From: Drosophila miranda
Taxonomy: Eukaryota > Arthropoda > Insecta > Diptera > Drosophilidae
Length of the DNA stretch: 64,000 bases
Assembly: GCF_003369915.1 (NCBI RefSeq)
Contig: NC_046675.1
Location: 9,114,001-9,178,000 of the forward strand
Direction of reading: 5' to 3'
This document shows positions 1 to 12,583 of the stretch, piece by piece; within the stretch, counting starts at the first letter, position 1; the number at the start of each line of letters is the position of its first letter. The position numbers were made by a program, and so were the translations under genes. The notes beneath the pieces are model-generated. The model did no database searches and had not been told where the DNA came from. It saw only the letters and a list, made by a program, of their open reading frames with translations.

Positions 1-1
1 C

Positions 2-891
2 ATCCAACAGCTGGTAACCTACATCTTTCCCATCACAGAGGTGGTGCTGAAGGACGAGCAGCAGCGCAAGATGAGCAACGAGCGCAGCGAGGAGGCTGAG
101 ACCATTGCGGCTCTAGCGGATGCCAAGAACACTTCGTATATACGTGGCAAGTGGGTGTTCCATGGCAGCGGCATCAGCGAGGTGCAGTACCGCATTGTTG
201 GGCCCTCGCTGCCGGCCAATGGAGATTACACTGCTTACCTGGACTGGCTGTCGGACAACAAGGACGATGTGCCAAAGGCCACGGCCAATGAGATTACACC
301 CAGTCGCTACGAGGCCTATCGCATTGTGGGCGCCCTCACGTACACGGCCCAACTGACTCAGCTGCTGAGCTTCTATCTGAATGTGCGACTGCCGCACAAG
401 ATTGCCTACGGCGACTTCTGCCGCAAGCTGCTCAACGAGGAGCAGTTCCTGCGCAAGGTATCCCGCGTCAACTCGAACATCATGTATCTGGCCTACACGC
501 AGCAGGTGAAGCTGCGGGCCCTCAACGAACAGCACACGCTCGAGAACATTTTGGCCATACTCGATCTGGAGCGCAGCGACCTGGGCCGCTTTGGCCATTT
601 GGATGTGACAAATGCGCCGCTCATGAAATCTGTCGACTCTCTACTAATTGGCATTGAAACGGCCACAGAATCCGAATCGGAAGGTGTGTAGAGAGCAGAG
701 CTCCAAAGGATATAAATACATGTTTCTTCCTTGCAGATGAGAACTCTTTGCGCTTGGACTGGGAGTCGGTGCCCAGCCTGACGCCACAGCCAGAGCTGGC
801 GGATCCCAATCTGATGCCGGCAGTGGCCCAACAGTCCACCATTGCCATGGTGCGGATGGCCGCCACCTCTATGCTGCGCTGGATCAAGTGA
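2..891 (+). CDS. Atg14: Atg14-like autophagy protein, 3' part only
   Basis: This is the C-terminal part of a gene whose 5' end lies before the window. Two exons are visible: 2-683 (donor GTGTGT at 684) and 737-891 (acceptor TTGCAG), joined in phase 1 through an Asp codon and ending in TGA. The visible product has about 278 residues. It opens with a segment containing QLVTYIFPI, which resembles the region after the coiled coil in Atg14/Barkor. Atg14 directs the class III PI3-kinase complex (Vps34, Vps15, Atg6) to autophagosome formation sites. The short tail ending in MLRWIK would fit the C-terminal membrane-binding (BATS) segment of that family; this is inference. UVRAG is the main alternative. 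The gene converges on yem, which ends on the opposite strand. Confidence 0.7.
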
Positions 892-1141
892 GAACCGGCT
901 GCTGCTGCTGCCTTCCCCCGGCGACAGCAAGGCAAAGCACTTGTGTTATCTTTTACAAATTAGGCTAAGTTATCGAGCAGGAGGAGTGTTATCAGAGAGA
1001 GGTCATGTGTTGGGGGTCTTTTAGCATTATCTTTTTGGTCTACAGAACTAATATCGATATGTATATCTGTATATATCCTATATGCTGTGTGTAATAGTTG
1101 AGGAAGGCGTTTGAGTTTTTACATAACTTATTTTTTTCTCC

Positions 1142-1154
1142 TTTATTTAATAAA
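1142..1154. terminator. back-to-back polyadenylation signals of Atg14 and yem
   Basis: AATAAA lies on the plus strand at 1149-1154 (for Atg14). Its mirror, TTTATT at 1142-1147, gives AATAAA on the minus strand (for yem). One 13-base stretch could serve both convergent transcripts. Confidence 0.5.
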
Positions 1155-1472
1155 AATGGTTCGCTATAAATAACTAGATCCGAAAAAGTAAAAATTACAC
1201 ACGACTCGACTAATTCTTCCTTAAACGACAAAATGTTGGATGTATATATGTATAATTAGAAATATTTATAATTGTATGAAAAGGAAAGGCGAAACGAAAC
1301 GAACACGCACACATTCTTCGGTACAAAAATGCTTGAGCATTCGACGAGGACTCTACTGTCGACTACTGTCCTGTTTAATTTGAATGAAACCTGCACAGCA
1401 CACAGTTTACAAGATGATGGAGGCATCTTCCCCGACGAACCCCAGAGTTATCCGATGGTAGAGGGACTTATG

Positions 1473-1814
1473 CTAAACGAACTTCGTTGGCAGTTGTTGT
1501 AAGATGGATGTGGTGTTGTTGCTGGCTGCTGCCTCGCTGGCAGCTGAAGGCGGGGAGGGCTTTACAAATACTTGTGGCAGTGTATGGGTTAGTGGGACGG
1601 AACCGGAACCCCCATGATGTGAGCTACTGGCCACAGAGACCGGCACGGGCACGGGCACCGCCACAGAGCCGCCGCTGCCGTTCAGTAGACCCAACTGATG
1701 ATCATAGCTGGCCAAGGAGCTCATCGAGGAGAGGACGAGGGCTGCTGCCATCGCCTCGTGATTGTAGAATGCCGACACTGGTGCCTTCGATGGCTGTGCG
1801 GCATTAAGCAAGGG
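1473..1814 (-). other. same-frame open extension after the yem stop codon
   Basis: The yem frame ends at TGA (1817-1815) and is followed by CCC. The same frame then stays open for 113 sense codons to TAG at 1475-1473. The extension is rich in Ala, Ser, Pro and Val and looks like the low-complexity C-terminal part of yem itself (for example AAALVLSSMSSLASY). No plausible intron could remove the stop, because usable GT and AG sites around it are closer than a minimal fly intron. It may be a readthrough extension or simply an open 3' UTR. Confidence 0.45.
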
Positions 1815-4800
1815 TCATTGATGCGATGATGTTCCAGCTCCACCGTTTCCGGTTCCGGCTCCACCCTTCATGACGCCGCCGCCACCGCTTGGTGACACGG
1901 AAAAATGGTTTTGCCAACTATTTTGAAGTGTCATATGCTTCTCAAGGTTTTTCAGGTCGGACAACGTCTTCATTACTTGGGCGTTGCTGCTGAGATCGTA
2001 GACATGTTGCTGTTGACCCACAGTCATCCCTCCACTGGGTCCCACTCCCACACCCACACCCACTTTGGCAGTGTGATGATTATTGTTTTTGTTGTTGTCC
2101 TTGTGGTTGTAGATATACATGTTGTCCGTTTTGAAGCCCAGTACTGATGACGCTCCATTGGCCTTCCCCGCTGTGCCTGTACCAGTGGCAGTCTTTCCCT
2201 TGCTTTGAGTCTTTGTCTTTGTTTTGGAGGTTTGCGGCTTCGCTGTCGCTGTCACCGTTGCCATCGCCATTGCTCCGGCTGGATAGACACCCACAATCTC
2301 AACGCCATCCGATTCGCTGCTGCTCTCCAAATTGACCGAAGAGTTTTGCAGCTGAGTGGCGTAGGAGATGCAGCTACCGCTGTTGGGGCTGGTGCTGCTG
2401 TTGATGCTGCTTCTGCTGTTGGTGCTGGTGATGACGGGCGTCGGCGTCGGCTTGGGCGTGATCGTGATGGTGGTGGAGGAATGTGCAGCCAGCTGCTTTG
2501 ATGTCTGCAGGATGTCGCTGGGACACCGGTAGTCATCCAAGTTGATGACATGCGGCGATGGTCGCGCTCCACTGATCACCTTGGAATGTGCTGCAGTGCT
2601 GCTGCTACAGATGCTGCCTGTTTGTTGACTGTTGATTGTCGTGATGCTAGGATTGCTGCCGGCGGCAGCTGCCAGCGTTGCCGCTGTTATGAGATTGTAC
2701 ATGCTCTGGTGTTGGTCCGATGTCCTAGTGGATGCTGCAAGATCGCCGAGCATTCCCGCCAAGGCAGCCGCCTGAGCCGATGTACTGGGCATACACAAAA
2801 GGCTCTCCAGATTGCCAGCAGCAGCACTCACAGGTACTGCTGCAGCCGGCGTGACCTGGATTTGAGGTGGGGGCTGCTGCTGCTGGAGCGGCTGGTGCTG
2901 CTGATGCTTTGGCATCTTTGTTTTCGGTGGCTTGGTGGTTTTGCCGGTTGGCTGCTCTTTGAGTTTGCGCTTCAGGCTATTGGATGAGGCACTTGTAGCT
3001 GAGTCCGTGTCCGAGTTGCCGCGCGAGCGACTTGGTCCTGCTCCTCCTGGCGGCAACTCGTCCACTACTTGTCTTATATAATTATTGGCCTGCGGCAGTG
3101 GCAGTGGCTCTGGAGTGCCAGCCGCAGCAGCGGCCGTTGGTTTCGCTGCAGTCTTCGTCTTCTCTGTGGACCTTCTGATGGAGTTCTTTTGGCGGTTGAT
3201 TTCACGCTGCAGCTCATCGTAGCGCATCCAGCCCATGGGCCACAGTTCTACGACCTTCTCTTTCATATAACCATTGATGAAGTCCTCCAGCGAATCCTTG
3301 CGCTTGCCGAGCACAGCGTAGGAGGTCCAGCGTGCATGATAGACGCTGAACAAAAGGTTTCGCAGCTCGCTGGTCCACTGGAACTTCTTGCGCGGCATCT
3401 TCGGCGGCACCTCCGAATTGACATCCGCCGCTCTGCAAATGTGTTAGAAATGAGGGAAAACCTAAAGGGAAAATGATTCCAGTTATCTTACGCCTGCTCT
3501 GCAAAATGATGCAGCTCCACTTCGTAGCTGGCTATTGCCTTCGGCATGGATTCGGACACCGCACGCCGCAGACTTTCCAATGCAATGGTTGTCTTCGTCC
3601 TCTCCTCCTTGGACCGCAGTGCTTTGCCCTTGCGCAGTATATAGTATTTGGGCAGCTGCAGCTGGTACTCCATGTGCGAGAAGACCATATTCCGCTCGTT
3701 TCGATCCGTGCAAAGCAGTGCCTCGTAGACCCTACAGAAAAGAAAAGATTTATCGCTTAGCAGTGCTTGTCAGATGTCTCTAGAAAACTCACTTTAAAAG
3801 CAGGGAGCTGAGATTGTTGTCCAGCGTGAACTTTTTGCCGCACATGTCGCGGCTTTTGACCGTCTCCTTGAAACAGTTGACGGTGTTCACTATATCCGCG
3901 TCCAGGGATGTCGGCAGCTGCGTGTCAGCCGTTCGCAGATCTTTAAGGGGGAACAAATATAAAATAGCAATATTATCTCTAAAAATATCTCTGCGAGAGA
4001 GAGACATACTTTCACCAGCTTGGCCTTGGCCTTGGCCCTGGCCCTTGGGCGTTTTATCCATCGTGGCCTGATCTGGGACGGAGTCGGTGTCACAGCTGGT
4101 CTCCAGATCATCCGTGGAATGGCACTTCAGTTCGCCATTGACGACAGTTCCTTTGACCGCAGCTGTGCCGCTCTGTGACTTGAGGAAGCTATCCCTTTTG
4201 GCCTTGAGCATGTCCTTGACGGTCGTGGTCTTGACCACCTTCTTGAGGGCCTGGGCCTGCGCTTGACGCACCTCCGAATCGGAATTGTCGACGGCACTGG
4301 GTCGCGGCGAGTTCGACGAAGAGGAGGTCACGGTCAGCGTTTTGGTGGGCTTTGTGGTGCTGGTGGTGCTGGACCCAGAACCACTGGACTTTGACTTTGA
4401 CTTGGATTTGGTTACCCCAGAACCCGACCCGCCACCGCCAGAGCTGATCTTCGCTCTCTTTGACTGATGATTGGATTTGTACTTGTCATTGGAGTTGGAC
4501 TTTGCTGTGTTCGCAGAGTCGCCATCGTCCAGGCTCTCGCTATCGGAGTCCTCCTCATCATCATCATCATCATCATCGTCAGATTCCTCCGACTCGCTGT
4601 CTGATGACCCATCACCATCCGATCCGTTGTTGTTCTCTTCGTTATCCTCGCCAGACGAGGATGAGGAGGAAGAAGAGGATGAACTTTCGGAACTCGAGGA
4701 GACGATGCGCTTGCGCGATCTCTCTGGCATCTTGATGATCGCATCCGTTCGAGTGGTGTAGGATTTCTTGGTCAAGGGTTTGAACTCTAAGGCGCCGCTG

Positions 4801-5437
4801 TTGATGTAGAAGCCCCCCTCAAGGGTCTCCACCTCCTCGGGTATGATTTCATCGTACTGCAAAAGGGAAATGGGAAACCTTTTAGCCCAGAATTTCGATT
4901 TAGTTTTGGTCAAATGTGTAGTACCGCTTCTGAATTGTCAATGAAGGAGTCGGTGTCATCGTAGCCCACGCCAATGTCCCGGTGATCTTCCCTTCTGTTG
5001 CGTCCACGTCCTCTGGCATAGGCGGTGCCATACTTGGCCTCCAGCTCTTTGGCAATGCGTTGAACATCGTCATCGTTGTCGGCAAACGGATCGCTGCTGC
5101 TGAAACCGTTGCCAGTCTTTAGCTTAAGCTTCTTGGCCTTTTTCTGTAACACAAAACCAAGCCTTAGCATTGAGAGAGCTACTGGATACCCTACAGGGGA
5201 GGGGGTACATACTTTCTCCAAATACAATAGCTTCGAATAATTAAACTCTGGATAGTTGACGGTGTCCGTCTCGAAGAGTTTGAGATTGATGCGAATGCTT
5301 TTCGTTGTCTTTGCTGGCTTGTTTTGGACGGCCGGCACCTCCGGCTCCAATATGTTGCTGCCGAATCTCGAGAACACGGATTCGCTCTGGATGATTGAAG
5401 TAAGGGAGACACGCTTATGTTCGCCCCCCCTCGACAT
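1815..5437 (-). CDS. yem: yemanuclein (ubinuclein/HIRA-complex subunit)
   Basis: Yemanuclein is the fly ubinuclein. It partners HIRA in replication-independent deposition of histone H3.3, notably on paternal chromatin and in the oocyte. Exons are 5437-5213, 5143-4925, 4856-4010, 3940-3793, 3731-3492 and 3432-1815, all with GT-AG borders, giving about 1098 residues. Residues of about 110-170 form the Hpc2-related HRD core, with a Tyr/Asp-rich GYDDTDSFIDNSEA stretch and FYINSG. A second conserved block around residues 500-630 (KKFQWTSELRNLL) matches the ubinuclein middle domain. Between them lies a Ser/Asp/Glu-rich acidic region, and the C-terminal third is Ser/Thr/Ala/Gln low complexity. The start at 5437 was chosen because MSRGGEHKRVSL looks like the family N-terminus; the frame is open upstream to 5584. 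Two of its introns are 69 nt and stop-free. Confidence 0.88.
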
Positions 5438-6229
5438 TTCCGAGCAAGCGGCAAGCGCACACGCACACGCACGAGAGAAGAGAACCTTCTTTGCTTCCTG
5501 CCTTCCCGCCCTTTTGGATGATAGCAGCGCGAGGCCGCCGCCAGCAGCAGCGCCGCGTGTTTCTTCTTCTCCTCTGTGTGTCACACGAAAACAACGTCAA
5601 CGACCACTCACACTCGCACTCCTCTCCCACCTCTCCTGCGACGGTGGACGGTGGACGGGGGACGAGGAGGGATGTGTCTCTTTCCGTTTCTGCACGTACA
5701 CCACCAACAACAACTAGCCGCAGCCTGTTTTCACTTTTACTCTCCTTTTATATTATTTGCAACCGAACCGCAGGAATTCAACACACAAAAACAATCTTTA
5801 GAAAAACATAAACAAATGCGAACGCGACGGGCCCTCGGTTTTGATTCCCGAAAGTTAATCAACAGCGATTTTCGCTCTGCTCTTTCTTTATCTGGCCGCC
5901 CCCCGCGCGCTTGCAGATGCAGGCCACGGATTATTTGTCACTTTTCTGCAGTTTGGGAAAGAAAAAAATTTCGGTTTAATTTACTCGCTTGCCGGCACAA
6001 AAACAATACAAGTCGCATATTCGGTGCATCCGGGACCACAAACACTGGCTAATCGCACTTAAGTAGGACACATTAAACAGCATGAAATACGCGCTTTTTC
6101 AGTTTTGCGCTTAAAAGTATCTTTCCCAGCTACCGATCCATTTTTCACGTTCGAAGTTTTTTTTCCGCCAGTCAGAGAATTCGATGGTCAGGGAGGGCCG
6201 TGGATTTATCAGCTGTGACCGTGTACGGT
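5438..6229. other. yem upstream region
   Basis: This stretch holds the presumed 5' UTR and promoter of yem. It contains CA-rich and Arg-codon-rich low-complexity sequence but no convincing separate gene. Short ORFs on both strands here lack family features. Confidence 0.5.
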
Positions 6230-7375
6230 CAGACACTCGCAAATATACCGTCGCATTTTCAAAATATATCGTAAATATACTGACGAAGTCAAGTTCTGTT
6301 ATAGATATTCCTCATTTTTGATATTCCGTTGAATATTACTAGCTATATGGAACATTTAACCATGCCTACATAATTTTATACGATTGATGAATCAGTTTTC
6401 TATTTAACTGGTGTATTCTTCATACTTGCTTTTATTGCGTTTTGCGTGAAAAGAGGTTTTAGCGAAATAAGTCAAACGAAAAACAAGTAGCGAAATAGGT
6501 CAATCAAAACAAACGAAAAGGGAAATTCGTTCATATTGCTCAATTTTAATATTCCATTGAATAATGCTGGCAAACTAAATCTTTCAGTAATGCCCACATA
6601 ATTGTATCCCATTAACGAATAAATTTTCTACAAGATTGGATTGTTTTTAATCTTTGCTTTTATTGTATTTACTGTAAAAAAAGGCTTAAACGAAAAAGTC
6701 CAACCAAAAAAGAGTCGCAATGTTGCTGGTATTTGAAGACGTGATGTGTGTATATCCCTTTGTACACCCTATTTCGCTAATTTTATATGAAGATCGAACG
6801 TAATTTATTAAGACCTTTTCTCAAATTGATATTCTTTAGACATATTCAAGTACCTTATTAGTATCTTGTATTTATTTATGTCGATCCTGATACCTACTGA
6901 GCCTTGGAAGACAAACGTATTCACAATTCTATAACATTCATTTCCCCCAGGGTATGTGTGCCTGGAATTAGCAACATGTTTGTGTATGGAATGAGACTCA
7001 TTGTTGCAAAAGCGAAACTGCGGCGAATCGGGTATTGCCTATATTTCAAGCTATAGATTTTCCCACTTAGCTTTATCCCATAGATAAATGCATTTTCTAC
7101 AAGATTGCTTCTTTTAATTATCTTAAAGTATGTTATTTTGACTAAAATACGGTTTTCAAGTAAATGTTGCCGCAACAGTGTGTATGGAATGTGCAACATT
7201 GTGTATGGAACGAGACTCATTGTTGCTAAAGCGAAACTGCGGCGAACTGCGGCGAACTCAAATTCGATTTAAAAAACGACCAATTCTTTGTTCCGTTGAA
7301 TAATACTATCTATATAGAACATTTAGCCATGTCCACTCAATTTTGTACGATTGATGAATCAATTCTATACATGAT
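6230..7375. repeat. AT-rich dispersed repeat, copy 1
   Basis: The stretch is built from related modules that also occur at 38.5-41.35 kb on the same strand. It starts with AAATATACCGTCGCATTTTC at 6241. Modules carrying ATATTCCGTTGAATA, CATTTA.CCATGCC.ACATAATTTTAT and TTGCTTTTATTG follow at about 6319 and 6539. A block around 6770-6950 includes CCTGATACCTACTGAGCCTT, and the modules reappear near 7280. No coding capacity is seen. The family name is unknown to me. Confidence 0.85.
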
Positions 7376-10119
7376 TGTGATAAGAGAACGGTTTACACTT
7401 GACGGTATCAATCAATGTGTTCTGCTTTACAAAATAAATACTTTTATTGGGTACATTTAAACAAGATTTGCTTAATTCTAGAGCCCCTGAGCGATAGTTT
7501 GGATGCACTTACCTGAAATTCACTTAATATTTTTAAAAATATTGCAACCAGCTGATGTTGTTATTGTAGCCCTCGTTAGTGATGCACATTTCTGGTTTGT
7601 TTTGGACAAATCGCACTGGTGCGCAGCCCTGCCAGCGCCAGCTGTTGGAAAGTTGTTAGCAAGTGGGGGCTCTGAGTGTTTTGGATTTTTGTGGTCTCTC
7701 TCAGTATTATTGTGGGGCTGCCTGCCTCTCACGTAACTACGCCAAGTGTTTGCTTATAATTAGTGCAAGTGGATTGGAGCAAATACGTGAGTTTTTGTTC
7801 ATACACATGTCTGTGGGTGCTCTACTCCAATAAATAGTTGCATGCAAAGAAATTCGGTCGAAACTGCAAGCTGTTATTAATGAAAATTGGTGGTTGGCTC
7901 TGCTGCCACTATCAAATGAAAGCGATAAGAATTGTGCAATTAATGAAAGTGTGCCACTGCAGTGTCATGTACCGTGCAGTGGTCCCAAGCCACTCGTTTT
8001 TACAAATACACACATACTATGTATATATTTTTTATGCTGCCTTTATGCTTGCAGTCCCCCCCTCTCGAGTGCAAGTGACCGCCACCGCCGTTCAAAGAGC
8101 AACGTACGGTACTTTAAAACTCTCCACCAACAAAGGAAAGGAGCCACCCGCCCCCCACTGGTGGGTCATCGTTTTGTGACTTTCGCCCGAAGGCCCTGAA
8201 CGACACAGGAATCAAATGAAACAAAGCAGTCTCCAGTCCCCCGCCCACACGTATACAGGGCAGGCGCGCCAGTAAAGAAAGAGCTTCTTTGTTGTCTTGT
8301 TTTTATGTTGGTTGGTTGTTCCATTTCATTTGCAACGGAAGAGAAGCCATCACGCATAGCCGCCAGAGGTGAGTAATGCGTTCCATTAGCAATTACCTGG
8401 GCCAGCGAAAACAGAGCAAATAGTACTCTGCAGAACATCATCAGCGATAAGAATCTATTTCTGAGTACAGAATTCTTTTATCAGACTCCGCGCGTAAGAC
8501 CCATAAGTACTCGCGGTACGCGGTACGGAATCCCAATGCAAACAAGTGTCGACCAACGTGTCTCTCCATTTAATTGAATTCCGGAATTTCAAAGCCCCAA
8601 AAAGGTACTATTCGCGGTAAATGACCTTGAAAACATGTGTCGCCTTGTGAAATCCAAATGTGTCCAACGAATTTTCCATGAAAAGCGAAATGTTTGTTTA
8701 AAAACGCGTCCATTTCAGGCGCTCAACTGGTTTTCCATTTGGGCAGTGGCCGGCGCAAAAAAAAAAACCAACAAATAATGAATAGCAACAAGTTGCGCGT
8801 ACGAATTTAATTCACTTTTAATGCGTCATTATACAATTTTGCGACACGCCAAATGGCGGCGCTGCTGTTTTACCGATGATCATTCCCGATCTCGGTCTTC
8901 GGCTCTGTCTTCGTCTCGTCGTCGTCTCAAAGTTCACGATCATTATCAAAGAACAGCGACATCTCGCATCATTGACATGCAACAGCGATAAAAGAGATGC
9001 CAAAAGCAACAAGAAGAACGAATGAATTGCCCAGCCTTAGGGGAACCGAAGTGCTAGATACCCTGCAGTTGAGTCAGAGCAACCTTTGTATCTGTTCCCA
9101 GTGTAACTAGAGACCAGATTTGATCCTGGCGGAATCTCTGTGGGACTACATAGCAGATGGACATGTGCTATATCCAATTGAATATTCCTAAATTAATTAT
9201 TTCTTTGATCTAAACAAAAAACGGCAAAACCAAAAACTCTTAACAGCGAAACTCGAGTCGTGCATCATGCACACGACATGTATGTTGTTTTTTCAATTCT
9301 TGGAACTTCTCTTCTGCTGCCTTCGCTTGGGCATTTTTGCCAAATCCTAAGACTCTCTGAAAGGGCATAAAAAAGCAAACGGAAACTAAATAAAGCGTAC
9401 ACTTTTAAAAATCAGGTTATTAATTCCGGAAAAACATATTTAATATGAAAGAAATAAAAAAACAGATTTATTATTTGTTGATTTTCACTCGGCCACTGCC
9501 CAAATGATAATTAAAATTCAAATGACTGAAAGCTCTGATTTATTTGATTACAAAACCTCTGAGAACTTAAGAATCCAGATGGATACTGGAATAACAAAAT
9601 ATAATTGAATAAAACAGACATTGCCTGGCAGACCACCTTAACATGAGATCACTCGCTGTTGTCTGTTCAAACAACTATAATGCAATGATATACCCACGAA
9701 CATAGAATACTTTAATGTGTAAGTATCAATCATTGTACCCTGTATATGCCGTACAAAAGACAATAAATACTGAGAACAAAAAGTACCGGTGAGGTGACTT
9801 CTAACACCCGCTATACGAATACATAGGTACATATGTATGTACATATGCATATACCTATGTCGTACGAGTACTGGTAGTCGTTGTGTCTCTGTGTTTCGTG
9901 GTTTGGTTCCATTTTAGAAACGATGACGCATTGACGGAAATGTATTTACAAATGAACTGTTTTTTTTCGCAGACGCGAGACTCATTACACAGACAAACAA
10001 CCGAGAAAAGGGCCCATAGATGATAAGATTTCAATCACTAGAACTCTTTTCATTTCCATTTTCTCGCCCACAGATCTCTTACAGCAACAGGCAGCAGCAC
10101 ACGCAGCGGCACAGGCAAC
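7376..10119. other. upstream region of the Ctl2-like gene
   Basis: This is 2.7 kb of non-coding, partly AT-rich DNA. A candidate non-coding first exon ends at 7786 before GTGAGT. The likely matching acceptor is the pyrimidine-rich CCCACAG ending near 10073, just before the start codon. I see no protein-coding gene. Confidence 0.4.
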
Positions 10120-12583
10120 ATGACAGAGAGCGAGGAACTGATGAACAAGTATGGCGAGCCCTTGCGCTATGATCGGAATTTCAAGGGACCACGTCAGCGG
10201 GATCGCAGCTGCACGGATGTGCCCTGCCTGCTGCTGTTTGTACTCTTCCTGGCTGGTTGGGGCTTCATTGCCCACTATGCGATCACCCATGGCGATCTCA
10301 ACAAGCTGATGGTGCCGACGGACTCGTTCAATCAGAAGTGCGGCATCGATTCGCCTGTTTTGCACAAGAAGAATTTGTTCTTCTTCAATCTGGAGCAGTG
10401 CATTGACCCGCTCGTGCCGATTACTGGCTGCCCCACACCACAAGTAAGTAGTGATTCATACGATCCATGAGAGTAGAGATGCCTGAAATTTAAACCTTGA
10501 TCCCTTGCAGGTATGCGTGGAGAGCTGTCCCACACAAACGTTCATCTGGGACACCATGCACGACAGCCTGAGCTATGAGGAGCTGAGGAGTCGCCTCATC
10601 TGTTTGACGGATGAGCACAAGGCGAAAATTCGCAGCAAGGGCGATATGCAGCGAGCCATCGATCAGAATCTCTGCGCTCGGTGGTACATCAAGAGTGCGC
10701 CCTTCCTCAATCGCTGCTTATTCGAGTTCTCGCCACAGATGTGCGAGTTTATTCCCTCGTTTCTGCTGAAGGGCGGTCGGTCGCGTCGCCAGCTAATGCT
10801 GCCTGGCAATGCCACGTCGGAGCCGGAACTGCAGGCCCAAGCCATGGCTCTGAGCATGTCTCAGGCTTTGGTGCTGCCGCAATCGAACGGCAGGCTGGAG
10901 CCGGTGGAAGAAGAGCCAGCGGTGCAGTGCCGACGAAGGCTGAACGATGCCGTGATCAAGGAGAAGATGAAACAAACGGACACGCGGCTGGCCAAAATGG
11001 TCGGTAACCTGGTGGCGCATTTCTACAACGGCACCCACGATGCCCAGCGACTGGGTGAGGAGATTGTCGAGGATCTTGTCAATTCCTGGTCCATTATCCT
11101 GGTGGCCTGCTTCTGTACTCTGATCGCCTCGCTGGTGTTTATTGCCCTGATGCGTTGGCTCTCGGCGCCCATACTGTGGTTCTCCATCTTTGGCGTCCTC
11201 ACCGGCCTTCTGGTTGCCATCTATTACACCGTCCGGCAGTACATCTTCTGGGAGAAGACGCCCACCGTCCCGATACATGGTCTCAATCTGCAGTCGACGG
11301 TGAAGAATGTTCTGCAGAACCAAAAGACCTGGCTCTATCTGTCCATCTTCGTGGGCGTGTGCTTTGTGGTGATCCTGCTGTTGGTGATTGTCCTGCGGAA
11401 GCGCATCCGCATTGCCATCGCCCTGACCAAGGAGGGCAGCAAGGCCGTCAGCAGTGTCTTCAGCACCGTCTTCTTTCCCATCTTCTCGTGGGTGCTCTTC
11501 ATAGCCGCGATCGCCTTTGCCATCGGCGTGGGCCTCTATTTGGGCTCCATAGGACAACTGTCGTTTCGCATGGTGCAGCGCCTGAACGAAGCCGGCGAAG
11601 TGACCAAGGAGCGTTGTGTGTGCGAGGGTCCAGCCATCAACTATACGGTGGGCAGTGCCTGCGATCCGCAGTTGTTTGAAAAGCACTGCTACAATCCGGA
11701 GGCCTCGACGACCGGCTTCTTCCAGCAATCGCAGCGAGTGGCCTGCTCCCAGACGACATGCAGCTTCCTGGACATCGACAATCCGCCGCTGATCAAATGG
11801 GCCATTTTCTACAACATTTTCGGCTTCCTCTGGGTGAGCTTCTTCATTTCTGCCTTCAGCGACATGGTGCTGGCGGCCACATTTGCCAGCTGGTATTGGA
11901 CGTTCAAGAAGCGCGATGTGCCCTACTTTACGCTGGCACGAGCCTTCGGCCAGACGGCGTTCTACCATTTGGGGACGCTGGCCTTTGGATCGCTCATCCT
12001 GGCCGTGGTGCGTCTCATCCGCCTGGTGCTGGAGTACATCAATGAGAAGCTGAAGAAGTACGACAATGCGGTGACCAGGGCGATACTCTGCTGCATGCGC
12101 TGCTTCTTCTGGCTGCTGGAGACATTCCTGAAGTTCCTCAATCGTAATGCGTACATCATGTGCGCCATCCATGGCAAGAGCTTTTGCACCAGCGCCAAGG
12201 ATGCCTTCAATCTGATAATGCGCAACTTTTTGCGGGTCATAACCTTGGATCAGGTCACCGACTTTCTGTTCTTTATATCCAAGCTGCTGCTCACGGCCGG
12301 TGCGGGCGTGGCCACCTATTATTTTCTGGCCAACAATCCGGCCATTGTGCAGCTCCATCATAGGGCTGTGCCCACCACAGTCGTCGTGATAGCAGCCTTT
12401 CTCATAACCAGCGTGTTCTTTGGCGTCTACTCGACGGCCGTGGACACGTTGTTCTTGTGCTTCCTCGAGGATTGCGAGCGAAACGATGGCACGCCGGAAA
12501 AGCCCTTCTTTATGTCCAAGCAGCTAATGAAGATTCTAGGAAAGAAGAACAAGCTGCCGCCACGTCAGCGTCGCAGCAAATAG
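10120..12583 (+). CDS. Ctl2: choline transporter-like protein (SLC44 family)
   Basis: This is a multi-pass plasma-membrane protein of the choline-transporter-like SLC44 family, which transports choline and related amines across membranes. Exon 1 is 10120-10443 (donor GTAAGT) and exon 2 is 10511-12583 (acceptor TTGCAG), joined in phase 0, giving 798 residues. The N-terminus is cytosolic. The first membrane helix lies at about residues 34-55 (LLLFVLFLAGWGF), followed by a large Cys-rich extracellular loop with VCVESCPTQTF. About nine more hydrophobic segments follow from residue 315 on, including LACF- and FVGVCFVVILLL-type helices, with a second Cys-rich loop around residues 480-545. The C-terminus is basic and ends in RQRRSK. 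The assignment to the CTL2 branch rather than another SLC44 member is by resemblance and context beside dgt6. Confidence 0.87.

Noticed and set aside
892-963. possible readthrough after the Atg14 stop
   Set aside because: The same frame closes after 24 codons, the context is UGA-G, and the stretch begins with a GCT repeat. It is not distinguishable from 3' UTR.
4556-4735. plus-strand Ser/Glu-rich ORFs
   Set aside because: They are opposite-strand readings of the acidic Asp/Ser repeat region of yem.
10793-12361. 522-codon ORF antisense to the Ctl2 gene
   Set aside because: It lies fully opposite the GC-third-position-rich Ctl2 coding exon. Its residue content (His/Gln/Arg/Gly-rich) has no family features, so it is a codon-bias shadow.
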